Positions 6,664 through 14,379 of a DNA stretch of 29,180 nucleotides are shown here, one piece after another. The position numbers were made by a program, and so were the translations under genes. Within the stretch, counting starts at the first letter, position 1, and the number at the start of each line of letters is the position of its first letter. The notes beneath the pieces are model-generated. The model searched no databases. It was not told where the DNA came from and saw only the letters and a list, made by a program, of their open reading frames with translations. This DNA comes from JBKEDF01 sp047975325 (GTDB taxonomy: Bacteria; Pseudomonadota; Alphaproteobacteria; Rhodobacterales; Rhodobacteraceae), in contig JBKEDF010000023.1 in assembly GCA_047975325.1 (NCBI GenBank), forward strand, positions 1 through 29,180, given 5' to 3'.

Positions 6664-6870
6664 ATGGCTGTCCCTCAGAATCGAGTCACCAAGTCGCGCC
6701 GCAATATGCGTCGTGCTCATGACGCGCTTGTTGCCGCGAACCCCGCCGAATGTCCCAATTGCGGTGATTTGAAACGCCCGCATCACGTCTGCGGTGCCTG
6801 CGGCCATTACGATGCGCGTGAGGTCGTCGCCCTGGCAGATGAGATCGACCTGGACGAGGACGCGGCGTAA
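6664..6870 (+). CDS. rpmF: 50S ribosomal protein L32
   Basis: L32 is a small zinc-binding protein of the large ribosomal subunit. The 68-residue product begins MAVPQNRVTKSRRNMRRAHD and has the zinc ribbon with cysteines 30, 33, 43 and 46 (CPNC and CGAC). The C-terminus is acidic (DEIDLDEDAA). The ribosome site is AAGGTCAAG just before the ATG. Its position between DUF177 and plsX is the classical arrangement, which links ribosome and phospholipid synthesis. It keeps the zinc-binding form, whereas L36 in this window does not. Confidence 0.97.
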   Translation: MAVPQNRVTKSRRNMRRAHDALVAANPAECPNCGDLKRPHHVCGACGHYDAREVVALADEIDLDEDAA

Positions 6871-6897
6871 GCCCGCCCTATCCGGCAAGACGCACGT

Positions 6898-8022
6898 ATG
6901 GTTCTGCAAGGCAAACAACCGGAAACGGCAAAGGCCGGGCAGGACGCCCCGACGCCCGACACGCGGAGAATCGTAATCTCGGTTGACGCGATGGGGGGCG
7001 ATCATGGTCCCGCAACCGTGGTTGCGGGCCTTGTGCTTTCAGCAGAAAAGAACCCCGATATTGCCTTCGTCCTGCATGGCGATGAGGCGCAGTTACGCCC
7101 ATTGGTATCGGCCCGACCCACGCTCCGGGGGCGTTGCGATATCCGCCATGCCACGGGCGTCGTCACCATGGAAGACAAGCCCAGCCAGGTGATGCGCAAC
7201 GGGAAGGACACCTCGATGTGGTCCTGCATCGAGAGCGTAAAGACCGGGGAGGCACAGGCGGCGGTGTCCTGCGGCAATACCGGCGCACTGATGGCAGTAT
7301 CGATGATACGGCTGCGCAAGCTTCCCGGCGTCAATCGCCCGGCAATCGCCTGCCTCTGGCCCTGCCGAAATCCCGGCGGATTCAATGTGATGCTGGATGT
7401 CGGGGCCGACGTGAAGGCCGACCCCACCGATCTGCTGCAATATGCGTTGATGGGGGCATCCTACGCCCGAAACGGGCTCAATCTGAAACGCCCCCGCGTC
7501 GGCTTGCTGAATGTCGGCACCGAGGATCACAAGGGCCGCCCCGAGATGAAACAGGCCGCCGATCTGGTGGCCGGCGCCACGGATCTGGGCGGTTTCGACT
7601 TCGTCGGTTTCGTGGAAGGTGGCGATATTCCGGGTGATAATGTCGATGTGATCGTGACCGACGGGTTTACCGGAAATGTGGCCTTGAAGACAGGCGAAGG
7701 CACGGCCAAACTGGTATCGCAGCTCCTGCGCGAGGCACTGTCATCTTCCATTTTGTCGCGACTGGCGGCACTGATGGCCCTTGCGCCACTGAAACGGTTA
7801 CAAAAGCGCACCGATCCGCGCCGGGTAAATGGTGGGGTTTTTCTTGGCCTCAACGGAACGGTTATCAAATCGCATGGCGCGGCAGATGATACCGGGATTT
7901 CCGCGGCCATCAGATTGGCCTTTCAACTGGCACATGCCCAGTTTCAGGAACGGCTTGCGGCCCGCCTCGCCTCGGCGATGGAGGCAGCGGCGGAACCCAA
8001 GGAAGGGGAAAACGAGGCATGA
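6898..8022 (+). CDS. plsX: phosphate acyltransferase PlsX
   Basis: PlsX makes acyl-phosphate from acyl-ACP and phosphate, the acyl donor for PlsY at the start of phospholipid synthesis; it is a peripheral membrane enzyme. The 374-residue product has the family blocks ISVDAMGGDHGP (28-39), SCGNTGALMA (around 122-131), GNVALKTGEGTAK and FLGLNGTVIKSHG near the C-terminus. The first 25 residues are a weakly conserved extension. ATG 6898 is the only suitable start before the conserved strand, although its ribosome site is poor. It follows rpmF by 27 bases and overlaps fabH by four bases (ATGA), so translation of the two is probably coupled. Confidence 0.95.
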   Translation: MVLQGKQPETAKAGQDAPTPDTRRIVISVDAMGGDHGPATVVAGLVLSAEKNPDIAFVLHGDEAQLRPLVSARPTLRGRCDIRHATGVVTMEDKPSQVMRNGKDTSMWSCIESVKTGEAQAAVSCGNTGALMAVSMIRLRKLPGVNRPAIACLWPCRNPGGFNVMLDVGADVKADPTDLLQYALMGASYARNGLNLKRPRVGLLNVGTEDHKGRPEMKQAADLVAGATDLGGFDFVGFVEGGDIPGDNVDVIVTDGFTGNVALKTGEGTAKLVSQLLREALSSSILSRLAALMALAPLKRLQKRTDPRRVNGGVFLGLNGTVIKSHGAADDTGISAAIRLAFQLAHAQFQERLAARLASAMEAAAEPKEGENEA

Positions 8023-8993
8023 CAAGGCGCGCAATTGTCCGGGGCATCGGTCATTACCTGCCCGAAAAAATATTCCCAAACAGTGATTTCGAAGCCACTC
8101 TTGATACATCAGATGAATGGATCCGAACGCGATCCGGCATTGAACGCCGGCATTTCGCGGCGGAAGGGGAAACCACATCACATATGGCAATCAAGGCGGC
8201 CGAGGCAGCGCTGGATTCCGCCGGAATTGGCCCCGACGATATCGACGCGGTGATTGTCGCAACCTCGACCCCCGATCTGACCTTTCCCTCGGTTGCAACC
8301 ATGGTGCAGCAGGGCCTGGACATGCAGCGTGGCTTTGGTTTTGACGTGCAGGCCGTTTGCGCGGGATTTGTCTTTGCGCTGACCAATGCCAACGCGCTGA
8401 TCCTGTCGGGCCAGGCCGAAAGAGTGCTGGTGATCGGGGCGGAAACCTTCAGCCGGATCATGGACTGGACGGATCGCAGCACCTGCGTTCTTTTTGGCGA
8501 TGGTGCCGGTGCATTGATCCTGGAAGCGGCCGAAGGCAAGGGCGACAGTACGGATCGCGGCATCCTTTCTGCCGATCTCAATTCCGATGGCAGCTATCGT
8601 GAGCTTCTTTATGTCGATGGCGGGGTCTCAACCACCGGGACTTCGGGAAAACTGCGGATGCAGGGCAACCCGCTTTTCCGTCAGGCGGTGGATAAACTTG
8701 CCTCCACTGCCGAAGCCGCCCTGGAAAAGATCGGGCTCAATGGCGAGGATGTGGACTGGATCGTGCCACATCAGGCAAATTTGCGGATCATTTCCGCCAC
8801 CGCGCAGCGCATGGGCGTGCCGATGGACCGCGTGGTCGTAACCCTGCAGGACCATGGCAATACCTCCGCTGCCTCGATTCCACTGGCCCTTTCGGTCGGG
8901 GTCGAACGCGGTCAGATCAAGCCCGGGCAACTGATTGTGACCGAGGCAATTGGCGGCGGGCTCGCCTGGGGCGCTGTCGTATTGCGGTGGTAA
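8019..8993 (+). CDS. fabH: 3-oxoacyl-ACP synthase III (KAS III)
   Basis: FabH condenses acetyl-CoA with malonyl-ACP and so starts each fatty acid chain in the cytoplasm. The 324-residue protein carries the full thiolase-fold catalytic triad: Cys114 in VQAVCAGFVFAL, His251 in VPHQANLRI and Asn281 in DHGNTSAASIP. The last block, GGGLAWGAVVLRW, is the usual C-terminus. The start ATG overlaps the plsX stop. Together with accA near the left edge, the window holds the malonyl-CoA source and the first consumer, though not in one operon. Confidence 0.97.
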   Translation: MTRRAIVRGIGHYLPEKIFPNSDFEATLDTSDEWIRTRSGIERRHFAAEGETTSHMAIKAAEAALDSAGIGPDDIDAVIVATSTPDLTFPSVATMVQQGLDMQRGFGFDVQAVCAGFVFALTNANALILSGQAERVLVIGAETFSRIMDWTDRSTCVLFGDGAGALILEAAEGKGDSTDRGILSADLNSDGSYRELLYVDGGVSTTGTSGKLRMQGNPLFRQAVDKLASTAEAALEKIGLNGEDVDWIVPHQANLRIISATAQRMGVPMDRVVVTLQDHGNTSAASIPLALSVGVERGQIKPGQLIVTEAIGGGLAWGAVVLRW

Positions 8994-9091
8994 CTTAATT
9001 GCCGATCAACTTATCAGTGCAAGCCGCTGATATTGACTTGTCTTTTCAAACCAAGCATCCTGCTTTGAATTATGTTCCCGGGGGAGTGGGT

Positions 9092-9394
9092 ATGAATAGT
9101 AAAACACTGACACGTGTCGACCTGAGCGAAGCCGTCTTTCGCGAAGTCGGCCTGTCGCGAAATGAATCCGCGCAACTGGTGGAAAGCGTCCTGCAACATG
9201 TCTCTGATGCGCTGGCCTCGGGTGAGACCGTCAAGATTTCCTCCTTCGGGACCTTTTCGATCCGTGACAAGAATGCCCGAATCGGCCGCAACCCGAAAAC
9301 CGGCGAAGAAGTGCCGATCAGCCCGCGCCGGGTACTGACCTTCCGCCCCTCGCACCTTATGAAGGATCGCGTGGCCGCCGGAAAGCGGGACTGA
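9092..9394 (+). CDS. ihfA: integration host factor subunit alpha
   Basis: IHF-alpha forms a heterodimer with IHF-beta that bends DNA sharply at specific sites in replication, transcription and phage integration. The 100-residue protein begins MNSKTLTRVDLSEAVF and has the HU/IHF arm sequence GRNPKTGEEVPI (65-76), including the intercalating proline 68. ATG 9092 is chosen for the GGGGGAG five to ten bases upstream. A 98-base gap separates it from fabH, and the MerR-type gene follows after 18 bases. A TTGACT at 9033-9038 might be part of its promoter, but no fitting -10 follows. Confidence 0.95.
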   Translation: MNSKTLTRVDLSEAVFREVGLSRNESAQLVESVLQHVSDALASGETVKISSFGTFSIRDKNARIGRNPKTGEEVPISPRRVLTFRPSHLMKDRVAAGKRD

Positions 9395-9412
9395 CAATAA
9401 GGACACCCCGAG

Positions 9413-10273
9413 ATGGATAAATCTCCTGACGCGTTTCGGACGATCAGCGAGGTTGCCGAATTGCTGGATACGCCCGCCCATGTGCTGCGTTTCTGGGAAA
9501 GCCGGTTTTCGCAGATCAAACCGGTAAAGCGCGCAGGCGGGCGGCGGTATTACCGCCCTTCCGATGTCACGCTGTTATCGGGGATCAAACAGCTTCTGCA
9601 TGTAGATGGGTTGACCATCCGGGGTGTTCAGAAGATCCTGCGTGAACAGGGTGTCAAGTTTGTGGCCAGTCTGGGTCCGCTCAGTCAGGAACGGCAACCC
9701 CCTGTCCCCGAAGCCCCGTTTGAGGACGTCCCGGAAATACCGGAGACCGCCGCCGAACCACCGGTGCAGCTATTTCCGGATCAGCCCCCCCCCGATTACA
9801 CAGGCCCGCATCACGCAGCCACGGCAGCCCAACCCGGATTGCAGGAAACCGTACCCCGGATTGCCGATGCGACCACGCCCCCGCAGCAGGAGCCGTCGCA
9901 AGGCGAACCCGCCGATGCCCGTCAGCGTGATTTCTGGGAAGATCCCTCTGACGACCGGGCCCCCTTGCAGACCCCGGCGCCGGAACCCGCCCCCCGGTTG
10001 CGCTATGTCTCATCCCCGTCCGAATCACAGGAAGCGGCAGCGCAGGAGGAAGTAGCCGCCCTGCCCGAATCATCCCAGGCCCCGATGGAGGCTGCACCGG
10101 AAACCTCCATTCCGGTTTCCGAAGTGCCGTTGCGTTGGCTTGCCGCGGATCTGCGCGGGCTTGGCCCCGGTTCCTTCCGTCGCGGCGATCCGGAACGCGC
10201 GGCGGCGCTTGCCGCGAAACTGCGCAGCCTGCGCGGAAAGCTTGCGGAACGCGGGCGCATCGCGCATCGGTGA
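9413..10273 (+). CDS. MerR family transcriptional regulator with long proline-rich tail
   Basis: The N-terminal 75 residues form a MerR-type winged helix: FRTISEVAELLDTPAHVLRF is the first helix-turn-helix part, WESRF and GGRRYYRPSDV the wing, and LTIRGVQKILRE the following helix. The central part (about residues 90-235) is rich in proline, glutamate and glutamine and is probably disordered. A short basic, alanine- and leucine-rich segment closes the protein (LRGLGPGSFRRGDPERAAAL). There is no cysteine-based metal site, so it is not a metal sensor of the MerR/CueR kind. The position directly after ihfA is common in Rhodobacteraceae. The target genes and ligand are unknown. Confidence 0.85.
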   Translation: MDKSPDAFRTISEVAELLDTPAHVLRFWESRFSQIKPVKRAGGRRYYRPSDVTLLSGIKQLLHVDGLTIRGVQKILREQGVKFVASLGPLSQERQPPVPEAPFEDVPEIPETAAEPPVQLFPDQPPPDYTGPHHAATAAQPGLQETVPRIADATTPPQQEPSQGEPADARQRDFWEDPSDDRAPLQTPAPEPAPRLRYVSSPSESQEAAAQEEVAALPESSQAPMEAAPETSIPVSEVPLRWLAADLRGLGPGSFRRGDPERAAALAAKLRSLRGKLAERGRIAHR

Positions 10274-10300
10274 ACCACGTGATTTCCTGCTCATTTGCGC

Positions 10301-10328
10301 TTGCTCCCGGCGCGAATATCGTTATGAA
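10301..10328 (+). promoter_or_regulatory. promoter of tRNA-Pro(GGG)
   Basis: TTGCTC (10301-10306) and TATGAA (10323-10328) are separated by 16 bases. The mature tRNA starts 12 bases after the -10, the close spacing expected for a tRNA gene. The assignment is by consensus and spacing. Confidence 0.5.
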
Positions 10329-10340
10329 AGCGCGCAGTGT

Positions 10341-10418
10341 CGGGCCGTGGCGCAGCCTGGTTAGCGCGTCCGTCTGGGGGGCGGAAGGCCGCGAGTTCGA
10401 ATCTCGCCGGCCCGACCA
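10341..10418 (+). tRNA. tRNA-Pro (anticodon GGG)
   Basis: The acceptor CGGGCCG (10341-10347) pairs with CGGCCCG (10408-10414), followed by discriminator A and an encoded CCA. The anticodon stem TCCGT/GCGGA (with a T-G pair next to the loop) encloses CTGGGGG, with anticodon GGG for proline. The T-loop is TTCGAAT. A terminator follows within 15 bases. Confidence 0.93.
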
Positions 10419-10430
10419 ACACCGAAACTG

Positions 10431-10464
10431 CCCGCCTTGCCCCGGCAAGCGCGGGTTGTTTTGT
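10431..10464 (+). terminator. rho-independent terminator after tRNA-Pro
   Basis: CCCGC plus CTTGCC (10431-10441) pair with GGCAAG and GCGGG (10444-10455) with one bulged base, followed by TTGTTTTGT. It lies between tRNA-Pro and the ribosome site of the dCTP deaminase, so that gene may depend on read-through or on its own start within the gap. Confidence 0.65.
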
Positions 10465-10484
10465 CTCTGAAGGAGAGGAAACCG

Positions 10485-11564
10485 ATGCAGCCCGGAGTAT
10501 TGCCCGTCCAGGCGCTGCGCCGCCTGATTGCCGAGGGGGCCATCACAGCCCGTCCCGCCATCGAAACAGCCCAGATCCAGCCCGCAAGCCTTGATCTGCG
10601 ACTTGGCCAGGTGGCCTATCGGGTGCGTGCTTCCTTTCTGGCCGGCAAGGGAAACAAGGTTGCCGATCGGTTGGCCGAATTTGAAATGCACCGCGTCGAT
10701 CTGACCGATGGCGCGGTTCTGGAAAAGGGCTGCGTCTATGTCATCCCGCTGATGGAAGGGCTGTCACTGCCCAAGGGGATTTCGGCCGTGGCAAATGCCA
10801 AGTCATCAACCGGGCGGCTGGATCTTCTGACCCGCACCATCAGCGATGGCGGGGAAGAATTCGACAGGATCCCCGAAGGTTACGACGGGCCGCTTTATGC
10901 CGAGGTCTGCCCGCGCAGCTTTTCGGTTCTGGTCCGGCCCGGAATGCGGCTCAACCAGATCCGGTTCCGCGCGGGACAGGCAGGGCTTGATGACCAAACA
11001 CTTGCCGCCCTGCATGACCAGACGCCTCTGGTAAGTGGCGATGCGGTAATTTCCCAGGGGCTTGGTTTTTCGGTGGATCTGCGCCCGGATCGGGGCGATC
11101 TGCTGGGCTATCGCGCAAAACCCCATACCGGTGTGATCGATCTTGACCGCATCGGCCAATATGATCCGGCCGAATTCTGGGAAGATGTACGCAGCCGCGA
11201 CGGCCGCATAATCCTTGACCCCGGTGCCTTTTATATTCTTGTCAGCCGCGAAGCCGTGACGATCCCACCCGATTATGCCGCCGAAATGGCTCCCTATCTG
11301 GCCATGGTCGGTGAATTTCGGGTGCATTATGCAGGTTTCTTCGACCCGGGCTTCGGCTGGGCGGAGGCGGGTGGTGCCGGATCCCGCGGGGTGCTGGAAG
11401 TTCGCTGCCATGAGGCCCCTTTCGTTCTGGAACATGGCCAGATCGTCGGGCGGCTCGTCTATGAGCATATGGCGGAACGGCCCGAAACGCTTTACGGGGC
11501 GGGGATCGCATCGAATTATCAGGGGCAAGGCCTGAAATTGTCAAAGCATTTCAAGGCAGCCTGA
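10485..11564 (+). CDS. dcd: 2'-deoxycytidine 5'-triphosphate deaminase (long two-domain form)
   Basis: The enzyme deaminates dCTP to dUTP, supplying dUMP for thymidylate synthesis. The 359-residue product is about twice the length of E. coli Dcd and matches the long family in which two dUTPase-like beta-barrels are joined. The first half has QIQPASLDLRLG and AKSSTGRLDLL (the substrate-binding block), and a second related block, FRVHYAGFFDPGFGW, occurs near residues 282-296. ATG 10485 has AAGGAGAGG upstream, while an earlier in-frame GTG or ATG-like start would lie in the tRNA terminator. The 3' end converges on the DUF2484 gene with a seven-base gap. Confidence 0.9.
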   Translation: MQPGVLPVQALRRLIAEGAITARPAIETAQIQPASLDLRLGQVAYRVRASFLAGKGNKVADRLAEFEMHRVDLTDGAVLEKGCVYVIPLMEGLSLPKGISAVANAKSSTGRLDLLTRTISDGGEEFDRIPEGYDGPLYAEVCPRSFSVLVRPGMRLNQIRFRAGQAGLDDQTLAALHDQTPLVSGDAVISQGLGFSVDLRPDRGDLLGYRAKPHTGVIDLDRIGQYDPAEFWEDVRSRDGRIILDPGAFYILVSREAVTIPPDYAAEMAPYLAMVGEFRVHYAGFFDPGFGWAEAGGAGSRGVLEVRCHEAPFVLEHGQIVGRLVYEHMAERPETLYGAGIASNYQGQGLKLSKHFKAA

Positions 11565-11571
11565 AACCGGC

Positions 11572-11829
11572 CTATTCTGCGGGATGACCTGCATCCTTCA
11601 ACCGGCGCCAAAGCCGGACCAGCGGCCAGCGCAGCATGCTCGTGGCGCCTGCAAGCAGGACCATCCCCCAGATCGGGCCATGCACCCAGGTTACCCAACC
11701 AAGGATAGGGATGCCGAATATGATCAGCACATAGGCCGCGCGCCAGTGCTGATCGCGTGATGGAAACATGGCGATGATATTCGCGGCGATCAGCCAGATA
11801 AATGCATAGGTCAAAGGGGTCGTCAGCAC
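11572..11829 (-). CDS. DUF2484 family small membrane protein
   Basis: This 85-residue protein has three hydrophobic segments (about residues 4-22, 31-48 and 52-66) and a basic C-terminus (RLWRRLKDAGHPAE). It fits DUF2484, a small membrane protein of unknown function usually found between murC and murB in Rhodobacteraceae. The start is a GTG at 11829 with a weak ribosome site; starting at the next ATG would remove the first membrane segment. It follows murC by 31 bases on the same strand. Here no murB follows, because the dCTP deaminase gene lies there in the opposite direction. Confidence 0.75.
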   Translation of the reverse strand: MLTTPLTYAFIWLIAANIIAMFPSRDQHWRAAYVLIIFGIPILGWVTWVHGPIWGMVLLAGATSMLRWPLVRLWRRLKDAGHPAE

Positions 11830-11860
11830 GGGAATACTCAGTTCAAGAAAAATCGAAAAG

Positions 11861-13273
11861 TCATGCGGCCTCCTGTTTCAGCCGCGCCGGCAATGCATTG
11901 GCCCAGGCCGAAATTGTTCCTGCACCCAGGCAGACGACCATATCACCGGGCCTTGCCTGTTCGCGCACCAGCCGTTCAAGATCCTCCTCCGACAGGATCG
12001 CCCGGGCATGACGGTGACCATGAGCGATGAGCCCCGCCACCAGATCTTCCCGCGTGGCCCCGGGGATCAGATCCTCCCCGGCAGCAAAAACCTCGGCAAT
12101 GGCCACAACGTCCGCCTCGTTGAAACAGGTACAGAAATCCTCAAAGAGATTGGACAGGCGCGAATAGCGATGCGGCTGATGCACCGCAATCACCCTACCC
12201 TTCGTGGCCTGGCGCGCAGCCTTCAGCACGGCGGCAATTTCAACCGGGTGGTGGCCATAATCATCGATGATCGTGACGCCATCAACCTCCCCAACCTTGG
12301 TAAAACGACGGTTAACGCCGGCAAAACCGGCAAGGGCAGTCCGGATTTCATCCTTTTTCATGCCCAGAAAACGCGCCACGGCCACTGCCGCCAATGCGTT
12401 TGAGACATTGTGGTCACCCGGCATCGGCAGGGTGCAGCCTTCGATCATCGCATTGTCGCCTTCGCCCTGAAGCGCAATATCAAAATGCGCGGTACCATCT
12501 TCGTAGCGCAGGTTGATCGCCCTCAGGTCGGCCTGGGCGTTGAAGCCGAAAGTAACGACCCGACGGTCCGTCACGCGCCCCACCAGCGCCTGCACTTCCG
12601 GATGATCGGTGCAGCAGACGGCAAGGCCATAGAAGGGAATATTGGAAACGAAATCGTCGAATCCCTGCCGCAACGCATCAAAACTGCCCCAATGTTCCAT
12701 ATGTTCGGGATCGATATTGGTGACGATTGCAACTGTCGCGGGCAGGCGGTTGAAGGACCCATCGGATTCGTCCGCCTCCACCACCATCCATTCCCCTTCC
12801 CCCGCACGGGCGTTGGAGCCATAGGCGTGGATCACACCACCATTGATCACGGTCGGGTCGAACCCGCCCTTGTCAAGCAGCGTCGCCACCATCGTCGTTG
12901 TGGTTGTCTTGCCATGGGTGCCACCGATGGCAATATTGGATTTGAGCCGCATGAGTTCGGCCAGCATCTCTGCCCGGCGCACCACGGGAAGGTCGCGGCG
13001 GCGCGCCTCCTCCAGTTCCGGATTGCCCTTCTTGATCGCCGAAGAGATTACAACCACCGCAGCCTCACCCAGATTTTCGGCACGCTGGCCTTCGAAGAAC
13101 TCCGCGCCAAGCGACACCAGCCTTTCGGTGATCCGTGAGGTCTTGGCATCCGATCCCTGCACCCGATATCCCAGCGTCATCAGCACCTCGGCAATTCCCG
13201 ACATGCCGATTCCGCCGATTCCGACAAAATGGATCGGCCCCAGTTCGACGGGAAGTTTCGTGGCGGCGTTCAT
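11861..13273 (-). CDS. murC: UDP-N-acetylmuramate--L-alanine ligase
   Basis: MurC adds L-alanine to UDP-N-acetylmuramic acid using ATP, the first amino acid step of peptidoglycan precursor synthesis in the cytoplasm. The 470-residue product has the UDP-binding loop FVGIGGIGMSGIAEVL (16-31), the ATP P-loop GGTHGKTTTTTM (around 116-127), the central YGSNARAGEGEWMVVEADESDGSF block and the DDYGHHPVEI motif. Length and motif order are those of the family. Its start overlaps the end of murG by four bases, which suggests translational coupling. Confidence 0.97.
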   Translation of the reverse strand: MNAATKLPVELGPIHFVGIGGIGMSGIAEVLMTLGYRVQGSDAKTSRITERLVSLGAEFFEGQRAENLGEAAVVVISSAIKKGNPELEEARRRDLPVVRRAEMLAELMRLKSNIAIGGTHGKTTTTTMVATLLDKGGFDPTVINGGVIHAYGSNARAGEGEWMVVEADESDGSFNRLPATVAIVTNIDPEHMEHWGSFDALRQGFDDFVSNIPFYGLAVCCTDHPEVQALVGRVTDRRVVTFGFNAQADLRAINLRYEDGTAHFDIALQGEGDNAMIEGCTLPMPGDHNVSNALAAVAVARFLGMKKDEIRTALAGFAGVNRRFTKVGEVDGVTIIDDYGHHPVEIAAVLKAARQATKGRVIAVHQPHRYSRLSNLFEDFCTCFNEADVVAIAEVFAAGEDLIPGATREDLVAGLIAHGHRHARAILSEEDLERLVREQARPGDMVVCLGAGTISAWANALPARLKQEAA

Positions 13274-14379
13274 GACTTGGCCCTTTCGGTCAGGCTTTCT
13301 GTAAGTTCGACAAGCCGGTCTGTGGCATCGGGACGGGAATGGGAAAGCGCATTCTGCGCCATCTGGCGCGCGGCTTCGGGCTGGCCCAGAACGGCGGTCA
13401 TTTGCTCCGTCAGCACTGCAGAGTCAAGCTGTGATTCCGGGATCAGAATGGCGGCTTCCGCCTCAACCAGCCCCCGGGCATTGGCGGTCTGTTCATCGCG
13501 GATCGCCGCAGCCAGCGGCACCAGAATCGATGGTCGCCCAATCACCGAAAGATCGGCCACTGTTGAGGCGCCGGAACGCGCAATGACAAGTTGCGCCTCC
13601 GAGAAACGACGCGGCACATCTTCAAAGAAGGTTTCGACCTCGGCCCGGACCCCGGCGTCGGCATAGAAATCCGTAACCCGATCGACATCCTCGGCCCGGG
13701 CCTGATGCGCGACACGCAGATGCCTGCGCAAAGGGTCCGGCAGGGCCGCGACAGCGGCAGGAACCACATCGGAAAGGATCCGGGCACCCTGGCTGCCGCC
13801 AATAACAACAAGGCTCATCGGATAGTCGCCGGGCGGGATATAGGCGGCCCCCGCGCGTTCCAGAACCGCCGCCCGGACGGGATTGCCGGTCGGTACGCCT
13901 TCCACCCCTTCGGGCAGTTCGGCAGGCCAGGTGCCGCAGGCCACCGCATCGACGCGTGTCGCGAAGATCTGGTTCACACGGCCCAGAACGCCATTTTGTT
14001 CATGGATCATCCGCGGACGGCGCAGCAGGGTTGCCGCCGCCAAGGCCGGGATCGACGGATAGCCACCAAAACCCACGACAACGGCGGGCCTGTCACGCAA
14101 TTGCCGAAAAAGGGCGGCCATGACCCCTGCCCCGATCCGGAAGGGAACAATCAGCTTTGCGGCAACGCCGCCCCGCGCGAAAGTGGCCGAGGAAACCTGT
14201 TCCACCTGCACTTCACGCGGGAAACCACCCGTATAGCGCGCGCCGCGCGCATCAGTCGAAAGTTTCACCCGCCAGCCACGCGCCAGCATGGCCTCGGCCA
14301 GGGCCTGGGCGGGAAACATATGTCCCCCCGTCCCACCTGCGGCGATCAGCAGAAGCGGCCTGTTCGTGCGGGTCGCCAT
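13270..14379 (-). CDS. murG: UDP-GlcNAc:undecaprenyl-PP-MurNAc-pentapeptide GlcNAc transferase
   Basis: MurG adds GlcNAc to lipid I to form lipid II on the inner face of the cytoplasmic membrane. The 369-residue protein has the N-terminal glycine loop LLIAAGGTGGHMFPA (10-24), the second glycine loop VVIGGSQGAR and the donor-binding block SGASTVADLSVIGRPSILVPL, typical of the GT-B fold family. It sits between ftsW (its ATG shares one base with the ftsW stop) and murC (four-base overlap), so the three are one operon read toward lower coordinates. Confidence 0.97.
   Translation of the reverse strand: MATRTNRPLLLIAAGGTGGHMFPAQALAEAMLARGWRVKLSTDARGARYTGGFPREVQVEQVSSATFARGGVAAKLIVPFRIGAGVMAALFRQLRDRPAVVVGFGGYPSIPALAAATLLRRPRMIHEQNGVLGRVNQIFATRVDAVACGTWPAELPEGVEGVPTGNPVRAAVLERAGAAYIPPGDYPMSLVVIGGSQGARILSDVVPAAVAALPDPLRRHLRVAHQARAEDVDRVTDFYADAGVRAEVETFFEDVPRRFSEAQLVIARSGASTVADLSVIGRPSILVPLAAAIRDEQTANARGLVEAEAAILIPESQLDSAVLTEQMTAVLGQPEAARQMAQNALSHSRPDATDRLVELTESLTERAKS

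Noticed and set aside
9033..9091. TTGACT upstream of ihfA as a promoter
   Set aside because: No acceptable -10 lies 15-19 bases downstream, so I did not list it.
12008..13138. Plus-strand open frames antisense to murC
   Set aside because: No family pattern and no ribosome site; the frames mirror murC codons.
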